NCBI GenBank assembly: GCA_014382585.1
Contig: JACNJL010000023.1
Coordinates: 1 to 64,000, forward strand
Source: Limisphaerales bacterium
GTDB taxonomy: Bacteria; Verrucomicrobiota; Verrucomicrobiia; Limisphaerales; UBA1100
Direction: 5' to 3'
DNA length: 64,000 nt
Both the position numbers and the translations under genes were made by a program. Positions within the stretch are counted from its first letter, which is position 1. Every line of letters starts with the position of its first letter. Below the pieces are notes generated by a model, which worked only from the letters and a program-made list of their open reading frames with translations, made no database searches and was not told the origin of the DNA. Shown piece after piece: positions 42,484 to 51,353 of this stretch.

Positions 42484-44257
42484 GCAACCGCGACAGCGCC
42501 GCCACGGTCGCGATCATCGGGTACAGTTTTTCAAAATACCAAAGCTTCGCAAAATAAAATCCGATGGGCGAGGGCTCGGTCCATTCGCCGTTTTCAACTT
42601 TCTCAACAAGCCAGAGCGCGCCGCGATCGCGGGCGGTTTCCAGCTTTGCTTGCGCGTCGATGTCATTTTCCGTCACGCCCGCCAAGGCTTCCAGCGCAAG
42701 GGCGGTTTCCTCAATGGAGGGCTCGCCGCCTTTGAAGCCCCCCCATGCGCCGTCGGTGCGTTGCATTTCCAACAGTGCGTTTTTGGCGCGCGTCACGCGC
42801 AGGGCGCCGCCGGGGAGGGTTTGTTGGGCGGGTTCGTTTAATGCGAGCAGCACTTTGGCAGTGCCGTAGGTCCAGTTGATTTCGTCGGGTGCGTGTTGGT
42901 TTCCAAACCACAACGGCGTCCATCCGTCCAATCCAGCGCCTTCGCTTTGGGCGAGGAAACGGGCGGCGCGGGCGAAGGCATTGTCGATGCGGGGTTGCAA
43001 CTCGGGCATTTGGTCGCGCCACGCGAGCCACGCGCGCATTGTGTGCGCGGTGAGATCAGGACTGGAGCGGTCGAATGGCAGGTTGGTCCAGCCACGGCAA
43101 AAAGTCGGAATACCGCCGTCGCGGTTTTGCAAATCGAGCAGCCATGTGCAGCCGAGCTGCGCAGCTTGCCCGGTGGCGTCTGAATCGTCGTCGAGTTGTT
43201 TGAGCGCGAGCAATGCGCCGGGGGTGTCGTCGGCATCGGGCACGCCACCGGGGAGAGGCGTCCACGCCCAACCGCCCGGCGCGGCGAGGGTGTACGGATG
43301 CATCTGGCAATATTGCTGGGCGAGGAGCCATTCGCGAATGGGCGCGCGCGCTTCAGCAGGCAAGTCATCGCCGAGGGCGTTGACCGCCAGCGTGGTCACC
43401 CACGTGGCAAGGTTTGTGTCAATCGGCCAACTGCCGTCGGCGCGGACGGAGTCCAGAATAAAGGCAACGCCTTTTTTCGCAACGGGATGATTGGCGAGTC
43501 CGCTGCCCGCGAGGCTCATGGTCACAAAGCTGGTGAGCGGCGTGGCCTCGAGGAAACCGCCGTTGGTGGGCTGGACGCGCTCCAAAACTTTCAGCGTTTT
43601 GTTGCGTGTGACGTTGCGGAGGATTCGCGTGATGGGGTTGCGCGTGGGCCGATGGTGATGCCGGCATTGGCCGATGGCGATGAGTGCGGGCAGCGCGTAG
43701 CTGACCACCGGCAGGCGCAGCGCGGCAAACCACGTCTGTGGCAGGGCGGCCAATTCGAAGGGGAGCGGCAGCACGTCCGCCCAATCCACTTTGCCTGCGA
43801 GCGCGCAGTGGGTGAGGATGGGCACGGAAAAAGTGCGATCCTTCCCGTACCGGGCGATGATGGCGGGTGCGAGCTTTTCGGGCGCAGTGCCTCCGGCGAC
43901 CTTTGTCAGCCAAGCATCAGCGGCGGCAATGGTGTCCGCAAATTTCTCCGGCGCACGATGGAACGCAGCCCAGCAAAGGGTGGTGGTGGAGATGTTGCTT
44001 TTGCTTTTGGGGGTATCGCCCCAACCGCCGTCGGGATTGGCATTGGCGGCGAGCCAATTCAAACCGCCCTCTATATAAGTGGTGTGGTCCGAGTCAGTAC
44101 AATTTTGAACCTGCTGCAGGGCGACCACTGCGGTGGCGGTGGATAAGGCGCTGCTGGAGAGTTCGCCGTTCCAATGGCCCGCGGCGTTGCGCTCGGCGAG
44201 GAGGGCTTGGCGGGCGGTTGCCAACGCCGATTCGAGTCTGGCGAGGTCGAGGCTCAC
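42479..44257 (-). CDS. Class II terpene cyclase (squalene-hopene cyclase-like)
   Basis: 592 aa from a GTG at 44257; the frame stays open into the repeat, so the start is uncertain. The catalytic acid motif D-x-D-D is seen in VPDADDTPGALLAL (about residue 340). Several QW-type repeats flank it: NPDGGWGDT, GGFLEATPLTSF, DGSWPIDTNLATWV, DGGIPTFCRGW and DGAWGGFKGGEPSIEETALA. It would cyclise squalene or a related linear terpene at the membrane. Somewhat shorter and more divergent than classical squalene-hopene cyclases, so product identity is open. The gene is enclosed between two inverted 54-base repeats. Confidence 0.85.
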   Translation of the reverse strand: MSLDLARLESALATARQALLAERNAAGHWNGELSSSALSTATAVVALQQVQNCTDSDHTTYIEGGLNWLAANANPDGGWGDTPKSKSNISTTTLCWAAFHRAPEKFADTIAAADAWLTKVAGGTAPEKLAPAIIARYGKDRTFSVPILTHCALAGKVDWADVLPLPFELAALPQTWFAALRLPVVSYALPALIAIGQCRHHHRPTRNPITRILRNVTRNKTLKVLERVQPTNGGFLEATPLTSFVTMSLAGSGLANHPVAKKGVAFILDSVRADGSWPIDTNLATWVTTLAVNALGDDLPAEARAPIREWLLAQQYCQMHPYTLAAPGGWAWTPLPGGVPDADDTPGALLALKQLDDDSDATGQAAQLGCTWLLDLQNRDGGIPTFCRGWTNLPFDRSSPDLTAHTMRAWLAWRDQMPELQPRIDNAFARAARFLAQSEGAGLDGWTPLWFGNQHAPDEINWTYGTAKVLLALNEPAQQTLPGGALRVTRAKNALLEMQRTDGAWGGFKGGEPSIEETALALEALAGVTENDIDAQAKLETARDRGALWLVEKVENGEWTEPSPIGFYFAKLWYFEKLYPMIATVAALSRLR

Positions 44258-44265
44258 TGGGTTTT

Positions 44266-44319
44266 GGTAGGGCGGTTTCTCCGAAACCGCCTTGGCGCGC
44301 TCGGAGAGCACGCCCTACC
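44266..44319 (-). repeat. 54-bp TIR-bearing repeat, copy 2 (inverted)
   Basis: Reverse complement of the repeat at 42430-42483 with two mismatches. In this copy the terminal inverted repeats GGTAGGGCG/CGCCCTACC are perfect. It lies between the start of the cyclase gene and the end of tadA. No target-site duplication is apparent. REP- or MITE-like; movement is not proven. Confidence 0.85.
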
Positions 44320-44342
44320 TTGGGGGTTGGCGACAGAGTTTA

Positions 44343-44807
44343 TCACTTGTCGTCAGTGGGGCGATTGCGTTTTTCCTGAAAGAAAGTTTGAAGGAGGCTG
44401 CGGCAATCCGGCTCCATCACGCTGGGGGTGATTTCGCAAGCGTGGTTGAGCGTGGGGAATTGGAGCAGATTCATCGCGCCACCAGCCGCGCCGCCATTGG
44501 GATCGGGCACGCCAAAAACAACGCGCGCCACGCGGCAGTGTACCAGCGCGCCGGCGCACATCGGGCAGGGTTCTTTCGTTACATAGAGAGTGCAATCGGT
44601 GAGGCGCCAATCACCCACGGCAGCTTCGGCGGCGGTGAGGGCGATCATCTCGGCGTGGGCGGTGGCGTCTTTGAGGAGTTCGACTTGGTTCCACGCGCGG
44701 GCGATGACGGCGCCCTCGCGAACGACCACTGCGCCCACGGGCACTTCGTCGGCCTCGTAGGCTTTCACCGCCTGGCGAATGGCGTCTTGCATGAAATGTT
44801 CGTCCAT
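44343..44807 (-). CDS. tadA: tRNA-specific adenosine deaminase TadA
   Basis: 154 aa. Deaminates A34 to inosine in tRNA-Arg(ACG). Zinc site HAEMIAL with catalytic Glu, and PCPMCAGAL. N-terminus MQDAIRQAVKAYEADEVPVG and C-terminal LLQTFFQEKR are typical. ATG 44807 overlaps the upstream Nudix stop (TAATG), implying coupling. The longer frame upstream is the shadow of the Nudix gene. Confidence 0.94.
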   Translation of the reverse strand: MDEHFMQDAIRQAVKAYEADEVPVGAVVVREGAVIARAWNQVELLKDATAHAEMIALTAAEAAVGDWRLTDCTLYVTKEPCPMCAGALVHCRVARVVFGVPDPNGGAAGGAMNLLQFPTLNHACEITPSVMEPDCRSLLQTFFQEKRNRPTDDK

Positions 44808-45310
44808 TAGGTGTTGAGGGTGGACTGCAGGAGCGTCCAGCGGTCGGGTTGGTTTTCGGTGCATTGGCAGTGGGCGACGAAGAAGGCGTTGCGGTGTTGC
44901 CAAAAGAGCGGCCAGATTTGTTCGCGGTCGGTACCGGGGAGCGGAAGCGATTCGAGAGCTTCGCGGGTGGCGAAATGGAACACGCCTTCTTCGTGTTCGG
45001 GCGGTAGCGTGGTGAGGCGCGGGTTGATTTCAAAAAGGAACATCAACCAATGGGCGTTGCCTTGGTAGCCGTGTTCGCTGATGAGGCCGGTGAGATGGAG
45101 ATCGGCGGGGGCCAGTTGCAAGCCGGTTTCTTCGCGTGCTTCGCGGATAGCGCAGGCGTGCGGGCTTTCGCCGGTGTCAGTTTTCAGTTTACCGCCGGGC
45201 GGGCTGTAGCAGCCGCGATTGGGCTCGTGGTTGCGTTGGATCAGCAGCACCCGGCCATCCTCGTGGAAGGCGTACAACAGCGTGGCAATGCGATATGGCA
45301 ACGACGACAT
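44807..45310 (-). CDS. Nudix hydrolase
   Basis: 167 aa from ATG 45310. A full Nudix box, GGKLKTDTGESPHACAIREA then REETGL, binds the metal and places the catalytic Glu residues. The start RIATLLYAFHEDGRVLLIQR resembles MutT/8-oxo-dGTPase-like members, but the substrate cannot be assigned. An upstream in-frame ATG (45370) is possible. Overlaps tadA by its stop codon; two-gene operon. Confidence 0.9.
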   Translation of the reverse strand: MSSLPYRIATLLYAFHEDGRVLLIQRNHEPNRGCYSPPGGKLKTDTGESPHACAIREAREETGLQLAPADLHLTGLISEHGYQGNAHWLMFLFEINPRLTTLPPEHEEGVFHFATREALESLPLPGTDREQIWPLFWQHRNAFFVAHCQCTENQPDRWTLLQSTLNT

Positions 45311-45571
45311 ACGGCAGTGAAGCAACGGGGAGGCAGGTTTCCGAGACTTTTCTGGAGGTTTGGGTTTCATTTGCCGTCTTGGGCGAGATGTGTGGAGCCC
45401 CGTGAATAACTTGTTCTTTTCCGCTGCGCGTGCGGCTGGCATATCCGCGCGACATACGGAATACAGCTCAGGTGAAACCTCTTTATGACTGATCCAGTAA
45501 AACGCCCGGCAGGCAAAGCAGCTTGCGCTCGCGGATAGTTTCAATTCCAAAATACCCCCTTTCCCTTCTCA

Positions 45572-46726
45572 ATGAAAAACGAGAAACTTCAAACCCTCGC
45601 AAAAATTTTTGGCGTCGTCGTATGTCTATACCTGTTTCTAATCGGGATAGGCGGCATGGGCGCGGCGTTCAAAGGGGAATTCAAAGATACGGCGGCCAAA
45701 CTGCTTGAAGCGACGCAGTCACCGATTGTGGGGCTCTTCATCGGGATTTTGGCCACCACCATTGTGCAAAGTTCTTCCACTACCACCAGCCTCATTGTGG
45801 GCCTTGTGGCGGCGGGCGCGGTGGATGTGGGCGGCGCAATTTTTATGGTAATGGGTGCGAACGTGGGCACCACGGTGACTGCCAAAATTGTGTCACTCGG
45901 GCACATCGCGCAGCGCGCGGAATTTCGGCGGGCCTTTGCGGCATCGTCGGTGCACGACACATTTAATTTGATCACGGTAGCCGTGATGTTGCCCTTGGAA
46001 TATAGCTTTGGTTTTCTCGAAAAAGGCGCGCATTTTTTGGGGGAGCATTTCTTAAAATTCACCGGCGTGACGAAGCCGGAAAATTATCTCAAGAAAGTCA
46101 CCAAACCGGTCATCGAATGGATGGGCGAAATGCTCAACAGCGAATTGTGGCTGCTGATTGTTTCGGTATTAATCACCTTTTTCATGCTCTTCGCCATCGT
46201 GAAGCTGTTGCAAAGCCTTGTACTCAAAAAGTTGGAGGCATTTTTTGATGCTTATTTATTCCGCAATGCCGCCATCGCGTTTACGGCGGGCCTGTGCCTC
46301 ACGGTGCTGGTGCAGAGCAGCTCCATCACCACCAGCCTCATCGTCCCGCTGGCGGGCGCGGGTGTGTTGCGCTTGCCGCAGATTTTTCCGTTCACCATCG
46401 GCGCCAATATCGGCACCACCATTACCGGTTTGCTCGCCGCCTTGGCCGCGGCCAGCGCGGTGACGGTGCTGCCTGGCGAACCTCTTCCGCCCAAAGTGGT
46501 GGCCGGCGCCACCGTGGCGTTTGCGCATTTGCTTTTTAATCTGGCCGGGGCAGTGATTTTCCTGCCCTTCGCGCCCATCCGCGCCCTGCCGGTGAAGTTT
46601 GCCGAATGGCTGGCGGAGCTGTGCCTGCGCAACCGCGTGATCCCGGTTGTCTTTATTGTGCTCGTGTTTTATCTCATCCCGCTGGTGGTCACGTGGTCCA
46701 CCATTGCCGAAGCGTTCAAGAAATAG
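45572..46726 (+). CDS. Na+/phosphate cotransporter (NptA/PNaS family)
   Basis: 384 aa inner-membrane carrier. Two inverted-repeat halves each carry the substrate signature: IVQSSSTTTSLIVGLVAAGA (about residue 62) and VQSSSITTSLIVPLAGAGVL (about residue 248), each followed by GANVGTTVTA / GANIGTTITG. It couples sodium entry to phosphate uptake. Followed after 12 bases by a PhoU-like gene and then a porin. The usual C-terminal PhoU domain of such carriers is absent here and supplied by that separate gene. Confidence 0.93.
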   Translation: MKNEKLQTLAKIFGVVVCLYLFLIGIGGMGAAFKGEFKDTAAKLLEATQSPIVGLFIGILATTIVQSSSTTTSLIVGLVAAGAVDVGGAIFMVMGANVGTTVTAKIVSLGHIAQRAEFRRAFAASSVHDTFNLITVAVMLPLEYSFGFLEKGAHFLGEHFLKFTGVTKPENYLKKVTKPVIEWMGEMLNSELWLLIVSVLITFFMLFAIVKLLQSLVLKKLEAFFDAYLFRNAAIAFTAGLCLTVLVQSSSITTSLIVPLAGAGVLRLPQIFPFTIGANIGTTITGLLAALAAASAVTVLPGEPLPPKVVAGATVAFAHLLFNLAGAVIFLPFAPIRALPVKFAEWLAELCLRNRVIPVVFIVLVFYLIPLVVTWSTIAEAFKK

Positions 46727-46738
46727 TAAGGTATACCC

Positions 46739-47416
46739 ATGTGGAAGGAAATCATCAGCGTCTTTAAGAAAGACAACCTCTATCAACAGGCCTTTGACGA
46801 GGCATGCGAGATGCTCGAGACGGACGGCAAAATGTACGCCGCTTCGGTGGAATCGCTGCGCAAATCGGACACCGCCGACATCGAGCTGGATATTTACGGG
46901 CTCGACAAAGAGGTCAACCGTTCCGAGCGCGACGTGCGCAAAAAGGTGATGAAGCACCTGATGCTTTCGGGCGACACACAGCTCAACTCCGGCCTCGCGC
47001 TGGTGAGTGTGGTGATCGATATCGAGCGCATTGGCGATTACACCAAGAATATTTATGACCTCGCCCGCAGCCACCCCAAGCGACTGAAGGCCGGCAGCCT
47101 CGAGGATAAATTGTGCGAAGTGGAAACGCACATTGCACAGGTGTTCGAGCGTGCCTCCGAGGCCTTCAAGAAAGGCGACGAGGATTTGGCTCGGCAGGTG
47201 ATGGAAGAATACAAAGAGGAAATCTCCGACGATTGCGACGATATGGCCGATGACATCATCACCGGCAAAGTGAGCGACCTCGAAGCACCCGAGGCCGCCG
47301 CCGTAGTGCTTTACGCCCGCTTCCTCAAACGCATTGGCAGCCATTCCCGCAACATCGTCACCAGCATCGTCAATCCATTTCACCGGATTGGATACAATGA
47401 AAAAATCAAAAAGTGA
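46739..47416 (+). CDS. PhoU-domain phosphate regulator
   Basis: 225 aa, all-helical with PhoU-type repeats. EVNRSERDVRKKVMKHLMLS and VVIDIERIGDYTKNIYDLA form the first bundle, and YARFLKRIGSHSRNIVTSIV the second; the E/D-R-I-G-D/S motifs bind metal clusters in PhoU. Predicted to modulate the Na/Pi carrier or phosphate signalling. Same operon as the carrier (12-base gap). Cytoplasmic. Confidence 0.88.
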   Translation: MWKEIISVFKKDNLYQQAFDEACEMLETDGKMYAASVESLRKSDTADIELDIYGLDKEVNRSERDVRKKVMKHLMLSGDTQLNSGLALVSVVIDIERIGDYTKNIYDLARSHPKRLKAGSLEDKLCEVETHIAQVFERASEAFKKGDEDLARQVMEEYKEEISDDCDDMADDIITGKVSDLEAPEAAAVVLYARFLKRIGSHSRNIVTSIVNPFHRIGYNEKIKK

Positions 47417-47548
47417 TCGTAAACCCGATTACCTGAGCCCGTTGCGATAGGCCTTCACCTGTTTACAAAAACGTCACAAAACCGCCATTTTCCCGGCACA
47501 CTTCTGCGGCAAACTAACCCCGCATTGAGAGCCAAACAAATCACCAAA

Positions 47549-48844
47549 ATGAAATTGAAAACCAAATTAACCAAGACGTTTACTGTGGCCGTTATTATCG
47601 GGGTGGCGCTGACGGAAACTGCCGGGGCACAATCTTCCGAAAGCCTTCTGAAAAAGCTCGTAGAAAAAGGCATCCTCACCGAGGCAGAGGCCGGCGAACT
47701 CCGTGACGAAGCAAATGCCGAAAATGCAGGCAAACCCAAAAGTTGGGTGGACAGCATCACCTTCAAGGGCGATCTCCGTCTGCGTTACGAAATGAAGCAT
47801 CAGGAATGGGCCGCCGGAAGCCAGTCGCGGCGCAATCGGTTTCGCTATCGCTTCCGCTACGGCGCCATTGCGGATTTGCAAAACGATATGAAGGTCGGCT
47901 TCCGCATTGCCAGCGGCAGCACAGACAATCCCATTTCCACGAACCAAACCCTTGACGACGCCGGCCACAACGACACGCTCGCTATTGACCAAGCCTACGC
48001 CCAATGGAGCCGCGACGGATTCACCGTGATGGGCGGCAAAATGCCCAACCATTCGAAAAATGGCTGGATGATCAGCAGCGGCCTCATCGACACCGATTAT
48101 ACCCCCGAAGGCGCCGAGTTGCATTACGACCTCACCGCGGGCGGAATGCCGCTGGGACTGCACGGCGGTTGGCATTCCATTTATGAATCATCCCACGGCG
48201 ATGACGGGATGTTGATCGGCCAGATCACCGGCGAGCATAAGTTCTCCAACCACACCGAGCTCAAGTTCGGCCTTGGCAGTTATTGGCTTTTTAATGCTGA
48301 TCAAATCAAGGCGGACACCGTTGGATCTTCTGGTGTTGCGCACAAAGATTCTGCAGGTAACTCAGAGACCAGCGGCAACAATGTCGCATCCAACTTCAAT
48401 CCCTATTTCATCGATGCCGCGCTGACGTACAAAGGCTGGGCGCGGCCGGTCAAATTTTCCGCCATGTATCTGAACAACCCCGCTGCAGCGGCAAGCGGCG
48501 AGGATACTGGTTATAGCTTTGGCGTGAAATACGGCAGCGCCAAGAAGGCAGGAGAATGGGAGATAGGCTACGAATGGCGCCATCTCGAACAGGACGCCGT
48601 CTGGCACGGGCTCACCGATTCGGACTTCGGCGCCTTCGGGGCGCGCAACGTCTCCGGCAGCAACGGCAACAAATATTACAATGGCACCAATGTGGAAGGC
48701 AGCCTCATCAAAGGACGCTATCAGCTCTACGACAATGTGAAGCTTGGCTTTGGCTGGGGTATCACCGACGCCATCAAAAACGACGTCAGCGGCACCAACA
48801 AAACCACACATCGATTTTCCTTCGACGTGATCTTTTCGTTCTAA
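47549..48844 (+). CDS. Putative outer-membrane porin
   Basis: 431 aa from ATG 47549. Signal peptide (MKLKTKLTKTFTVAVIIGVA), then a short helical segment (SSESLLKKLVEKGILTEAEA) typical of PVC and Gram-negative 'putative porin' proteins. A beta-strand-rich body follows (ITFKGDLRLRYEMKHQEWAA, FRYRFRYGAIADLQNDMKVG) and ends in HRFSFDVIFSF, the terminal Phe recognised by BAM. Lies 132 bases after the PhoU gene, so it may serve phosphate or polyphosphate entry. Stop overlaps the convergent gene by four bases. Confidence 0.85.
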   Translation: MKLKTKLTKTFTVAVIIGVALTETAGAQSSESLLKKLVEKGILTEAEAGELRDEANAENAGKPKSWVDSITFKGDLRLRYEMKHQEWAAGSQSRRNRFRYRFRYGAIADLQNDMKVGFRIASGSTDNPISTNQTLDDAGHNDTLAIDQAYAQWSRDGFTVMGGKMPNHSKNGWMISSGLIDTDYTPEGAELHYDLTAGGMPLGLHGGWHSIYESSHGDDGMLIGQITGEHKFSNHTELKFGLGSYWLFNADQIKADTVGSSGVAHKDSAGNSETSGNNVASNFNPYFIDAALTYKGWARPVKFSAMYLNNPAAAASGEDTGYSFGVKYGSAKKAGEWEIGYEWRHLEQDAVWHGLTDSDFGAFGARNVSGSNGNKYYNGTNVEGSLIKGRYQLYDNVKLGFGWGITDAIKNDVSGTNKTTHRFSFDVIFSF

Positions 48845-50142
48845 CGCCCAACGCAGTATAGTGCGCCATTGGTGCGGATAAACAATTGCCCCCCCGCGAT
48901 GGCCACGCTGGCGCGGGTGAGGTCATCCCCCTTTTCGCCGAGCATTGTCCGGTGCAGGATTTCTCCTTTTTTTGCGTCCACCACGAAGGCTTCGCCGGCG
49001 TGGTTTTGCAAGTAGATTTTCCCGTTCGCTGCCGTGGGTGAGGTGCGGATTTTGGCACGGCTATCGAGGTTGGTTTGCCACTCGGCCTTGCCGTTGGCGG
49101 GGTTTACGCAGGAGAGAATTTTGTCGCGCCCTTCGCCATAAATGATGAAAAATTTCCCCTCATAAAACAGAGGCGAGCAAACGTCGGTGGTCACACCATC
49201 CGTGCGCCCAGCGCTTTTCCACGCCAACTGGCCTTCGCCTTTGGCACCGGCTTTGACGGCGCATACGGGGCCGCCTTTGGGCGCGCAGGCGAGGATCACG
49301 CCACCGCCCGCGGCGGGCGAGGGCACCAGGCGCCAGTGTCCGATGCGCGAGGGATTCCACGTGCCCCAGCGCCAGAGTTCCTCGCCGGTTTTGGGGTTGT
49401 GCCCCGTGAGGCAGTCGCCACCGACGATGACCAATTCTTTGCGGCCATTGTGCGTGAACGGCATTGGCGTGCTGAAGGCTTCGAGGCTTTCGGCTTTGGC
49501 GTTGGAGGGGCGGTTGTGTTTCCAGAGTTGCTTGCCGGTTTTCGGATTAAGCGCGAGCAAATAGCTCTCGTTGCCATTGGCTTTGCCGTGCCCGCGCACG
49601 CCGGTGTCGCGCTGGAGGATTTGCAGATAAAGAATGCCGCCGTGTAACAATGGGCTGGTGCTGAATGTCCACTGAAAAGCAAAGCCGTTTTCTTCGCCTT
49701 GGATTTTTTTGGCCCATAGTTTTTTGCCTTCCAAATCAAACGTGGCGAGGTCGCCATTGCCGTAAAAGAAGGTCACCACTTCGCCATCGGTGACGGGCGA
49801 GGGCGAGGCGTAGTTGCTGCGGTCATCGAGTTGGTACCCCGTGCCCACGACGCGTCGCCAGATTTCCTTGCCCGTGCGGCGGTCGAAACATAGTGCCAGC
49901 AGCTCCTTCGCCTTCGGATTGGTGGATGACACAAACACGCGGTCGCCCGATATAATTGGCGTGGCTGCACTGGGCCCGGGCATAGTCACTTTCCAGGCGA
50001 TATTTTCGGTTTTAGAAAATTTCACCGGGAGACCGGCCGCGTCAGTGGCGCCATTATGATTGGGGCCACGCCAGTTAGGCCAGTCGTTTGCGTAGCCATT
50101 CAGGGCAAGGACGGCGAGAAGGAAGGTGGTTTTTTTGATCAT
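48841..50142 (-). CDS. Secreted PQQ-like beta-propeller protein
   Basis: 433 aa. Signal peptide MIKKTTFLLAVLALNGYA, then DWPNWRGPNHNGATDAAGLP, the opening motif of PVC 'PQQ-binding-like' propellers. Repeated blade motifs include FDRRTGKEIWRR, FDLEGKKLWAKK, LNPKTGKQLWKHN and VDAKKGEILHRTML. No quinone-ligand catalytic residues can be confirmed, so a dehydrogenase activity should not be assumed. It is encoded 36 bases after the DUF6807 gene, both probably exported. Confidence 0.87.
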   Translation of the reverse strand: MIKKTTFLLAVLALNGYANDWPNWRGPNHNGATDAAGLPVKFSKTENIAWKVTMPGPSAATPIISGDRVFVSSTNPKAKELLALCFDRRTGKEIWRRVVGTGYQLDDRSNYASPSPVTDGEVVTFFYGNGDLATFDLEGKKLWAKKIQGEENGFAFQWTFSTSPLLHGGILYLQILQRDTGVRGHGKANGNESYLLALNPKTGKQLWKHNRPSNAKAESLEAFSTPMPFTHNGRKELVIVGGDCLTGHNPKTGEELWRWGTWNPSRIGHWRLVPSPAAGGGVILACAPKGGPVCAVKAGAKGEGQLAWKSAGRTDGVTTDVCSPLFYEGKFFIIYGEGRDKILSCVNPANGKAEWQTNLDSRAKIRTSPTAANGKIYLQNHAGEAFVVDAKKGEILHRTMLGEKGDDLTRASVAIAGGQLFIRTNGALYCVGR

Positions 50143-50178
50143 AGTTTGTTCGGTTAAAAATTGGACGGAGGGCTTGAG

Positions 50179-51162
50179 TTATTGCTTCACCACCCAATTG
50201 GAAAATTGGGTGTATGCCTGTTGCGCGGCGGCGCGCCAGCGTTTTTCCTGTTCCTTGGAAACTTGAGGCGGGAAGGATTCCATTGCGGGCTGTTCGCTGG
50301 GGGCGATGTGGAAACGGTAGTTGAGTTTTTGCACGTCGCCTTGTTTCATTTTCTTTTTGAAGAAGAACCCGAATCGACCGTAGTTGCGCCAGGAAAGTTC
50401 TTCGACCGGTTGATTGGGCGCGTTGAATTGCGTGGCGCTATACCAATTGTTGCCAAGCTTGAATTGTAGGCGATTCCATTGCCAATCGTTGCTGAGCACT
50501 TTGCCGTTGCCGGCTGTTTTGCCTTTCGGTTCCCAGAGGTAGCTGGTGAACTTCGTGCCTTTCGCGGCTACCTCAGCATGGGCGCGGAAGTGGCAACCGG
50601 CGTGCTGCAAATCGCCCCCGAGGGTGAGATCGCGCGCGGCGGTTAGCTCGGTGTGGAAATCAATTTCCGTTCGACCGTCGGCATTTTGTGAAATAGCGAG
50701 CGAGCGCGTCTCGGAAAGCAGCAGCACATCTTCTTTGCCCACCTTGCCGGTGCGCCATTCAATGTCGGCTACGATGATGACGCCGTCGTCGGTAGCCTTG
50801 GCGCTTGAGATTTTTTTCACGCGCATAATTTCGCCCTTGTGAATGTGCCACAAATCGTATGTGCCCTCGCCAGCGAGAACCCGCCAGCCAATGTAAATGC
50901 CGCGATGATGCGGATATTTGCCGGTATCTTTGCCATCGGGCCCCACGCCGGGGTTGGTGAGCAGCTCGCCTTTCGTGCCGTACACGTGCAGGAAGGGTTT
51001 TTTCTGGCCCTCGCCAAAAACAAAATGTGCGATCGGTTTACCCCCCTTGGCAACGGCCAACCCTTGGCCGGGCGCGTTGGGGTTGGCGGCGGGTTCGACG
51101 GTCCATTTCGCGGCATTCGCGCTGAACGCGAGCAATAGGGATAGAGTGAAGATTTGTTTCAT
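50179..51162 (-). CDS. DUF6807 (PmoA-like) secreted protein
   Basis: 327 aa from ATG 51162, which begins a signal peptide (MKQIFTLSLLLAFSANA). The family pattern is seen in HVYGTKGELLTNPG, YPHHRGIYIGWRVLAG and GDLQHAGCHFRAHAEVAAKG. DUF6807 proteins are often auto-annotated 'methane oxygenase PmoA'; that name refers to family history and is not evidence of methane oxidation. They usually sit in carbohydrate-degradation contexts of PVC and Bacteroidota genomes. Followed by a propeller gene on the same strand. Confidence 0.85.
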   Translation of the reverse strand: MKQIFTLSLLLAFSANAAKWTVEPAANPNAPGQGLAVAKGGKPIAHFVFGEGQKKPFLHVYGTKGELLTNPGVGPDGKDTGKYPHHRGIYIGWRVLAGEGTYDLWHIHKGEIMRVKKISSAKATDDGVIIVADIEWRTGKVGKEDVLLLSETRSLAISQNADGRTEIDFHTELTAARDLTLGGDLQHAGCHFRAHAEVAAKGTKFTSYLWEPKGKTAGNGKVLSNDWQWNRLQFKLGNNWYSATQFNAPNQPVEELSWRNYGRFGFFFKKKMKQGDVQKLNYRFHIAPSEQPAMESFPPQVSKEQEKRWRAAAQQAYTQFSNWVVKQ

Positions 51163-51218
51163 AAGATGGTGCGGGCTGATGATGCCTGTACGGGGCTGTG
51201 GGTCAAGCTTGTCATTGA

Positions 51219-51312
51219 ATCTCCAAGGCCCAATTTCCAATTCCCAAGGAATGTTCCAAATCCCAAAAACCAATTTGGGTTTTGGGTTTCTTGGTCATTG
51301 GAACTTGAGCCT
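51219..51312. repeat. CCAAGGAATG hairpin repeat, copy B
   Basis: Contains CAATTCCCAAGGAATG and CCAAATCCCAAAAACC facing GGGTTTTGGGTTTCTTGG and TTGGTCATTGGAAC, so it can fold on itself. The words match the intergenic repeat at 37433-37552. It occupies the gap between the divergent DUF6807 and yebC genes. Confidence 0.6.
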
Positions 51313-51353
51313 TCCTTGCTCTTGGTGTTCACTCGGCGTTCACTTTTTCGATT

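Noticed and set aside
44258-44311. Upstream extension of the terpene cyclase (GTG at 44311)
   Set aside because: Those 18 codons are a translation of the dispersed 54-bp repeat and are unlikely to be protein-coding.
47494-47507. CCGGCACACTTCTGC upstream of the porin as a sigma-54 promoter
   Set aside because: GG and GC are nine, not ten, bases apart, which disables sigma-54 recognition.
50179-51162. Methane monooxygenase subunit PmoA for the DUF6807 gene
   Set aside because: It is a soluble secreted protein with no membrane copper-site features; the PmoA label is a legacy family name.
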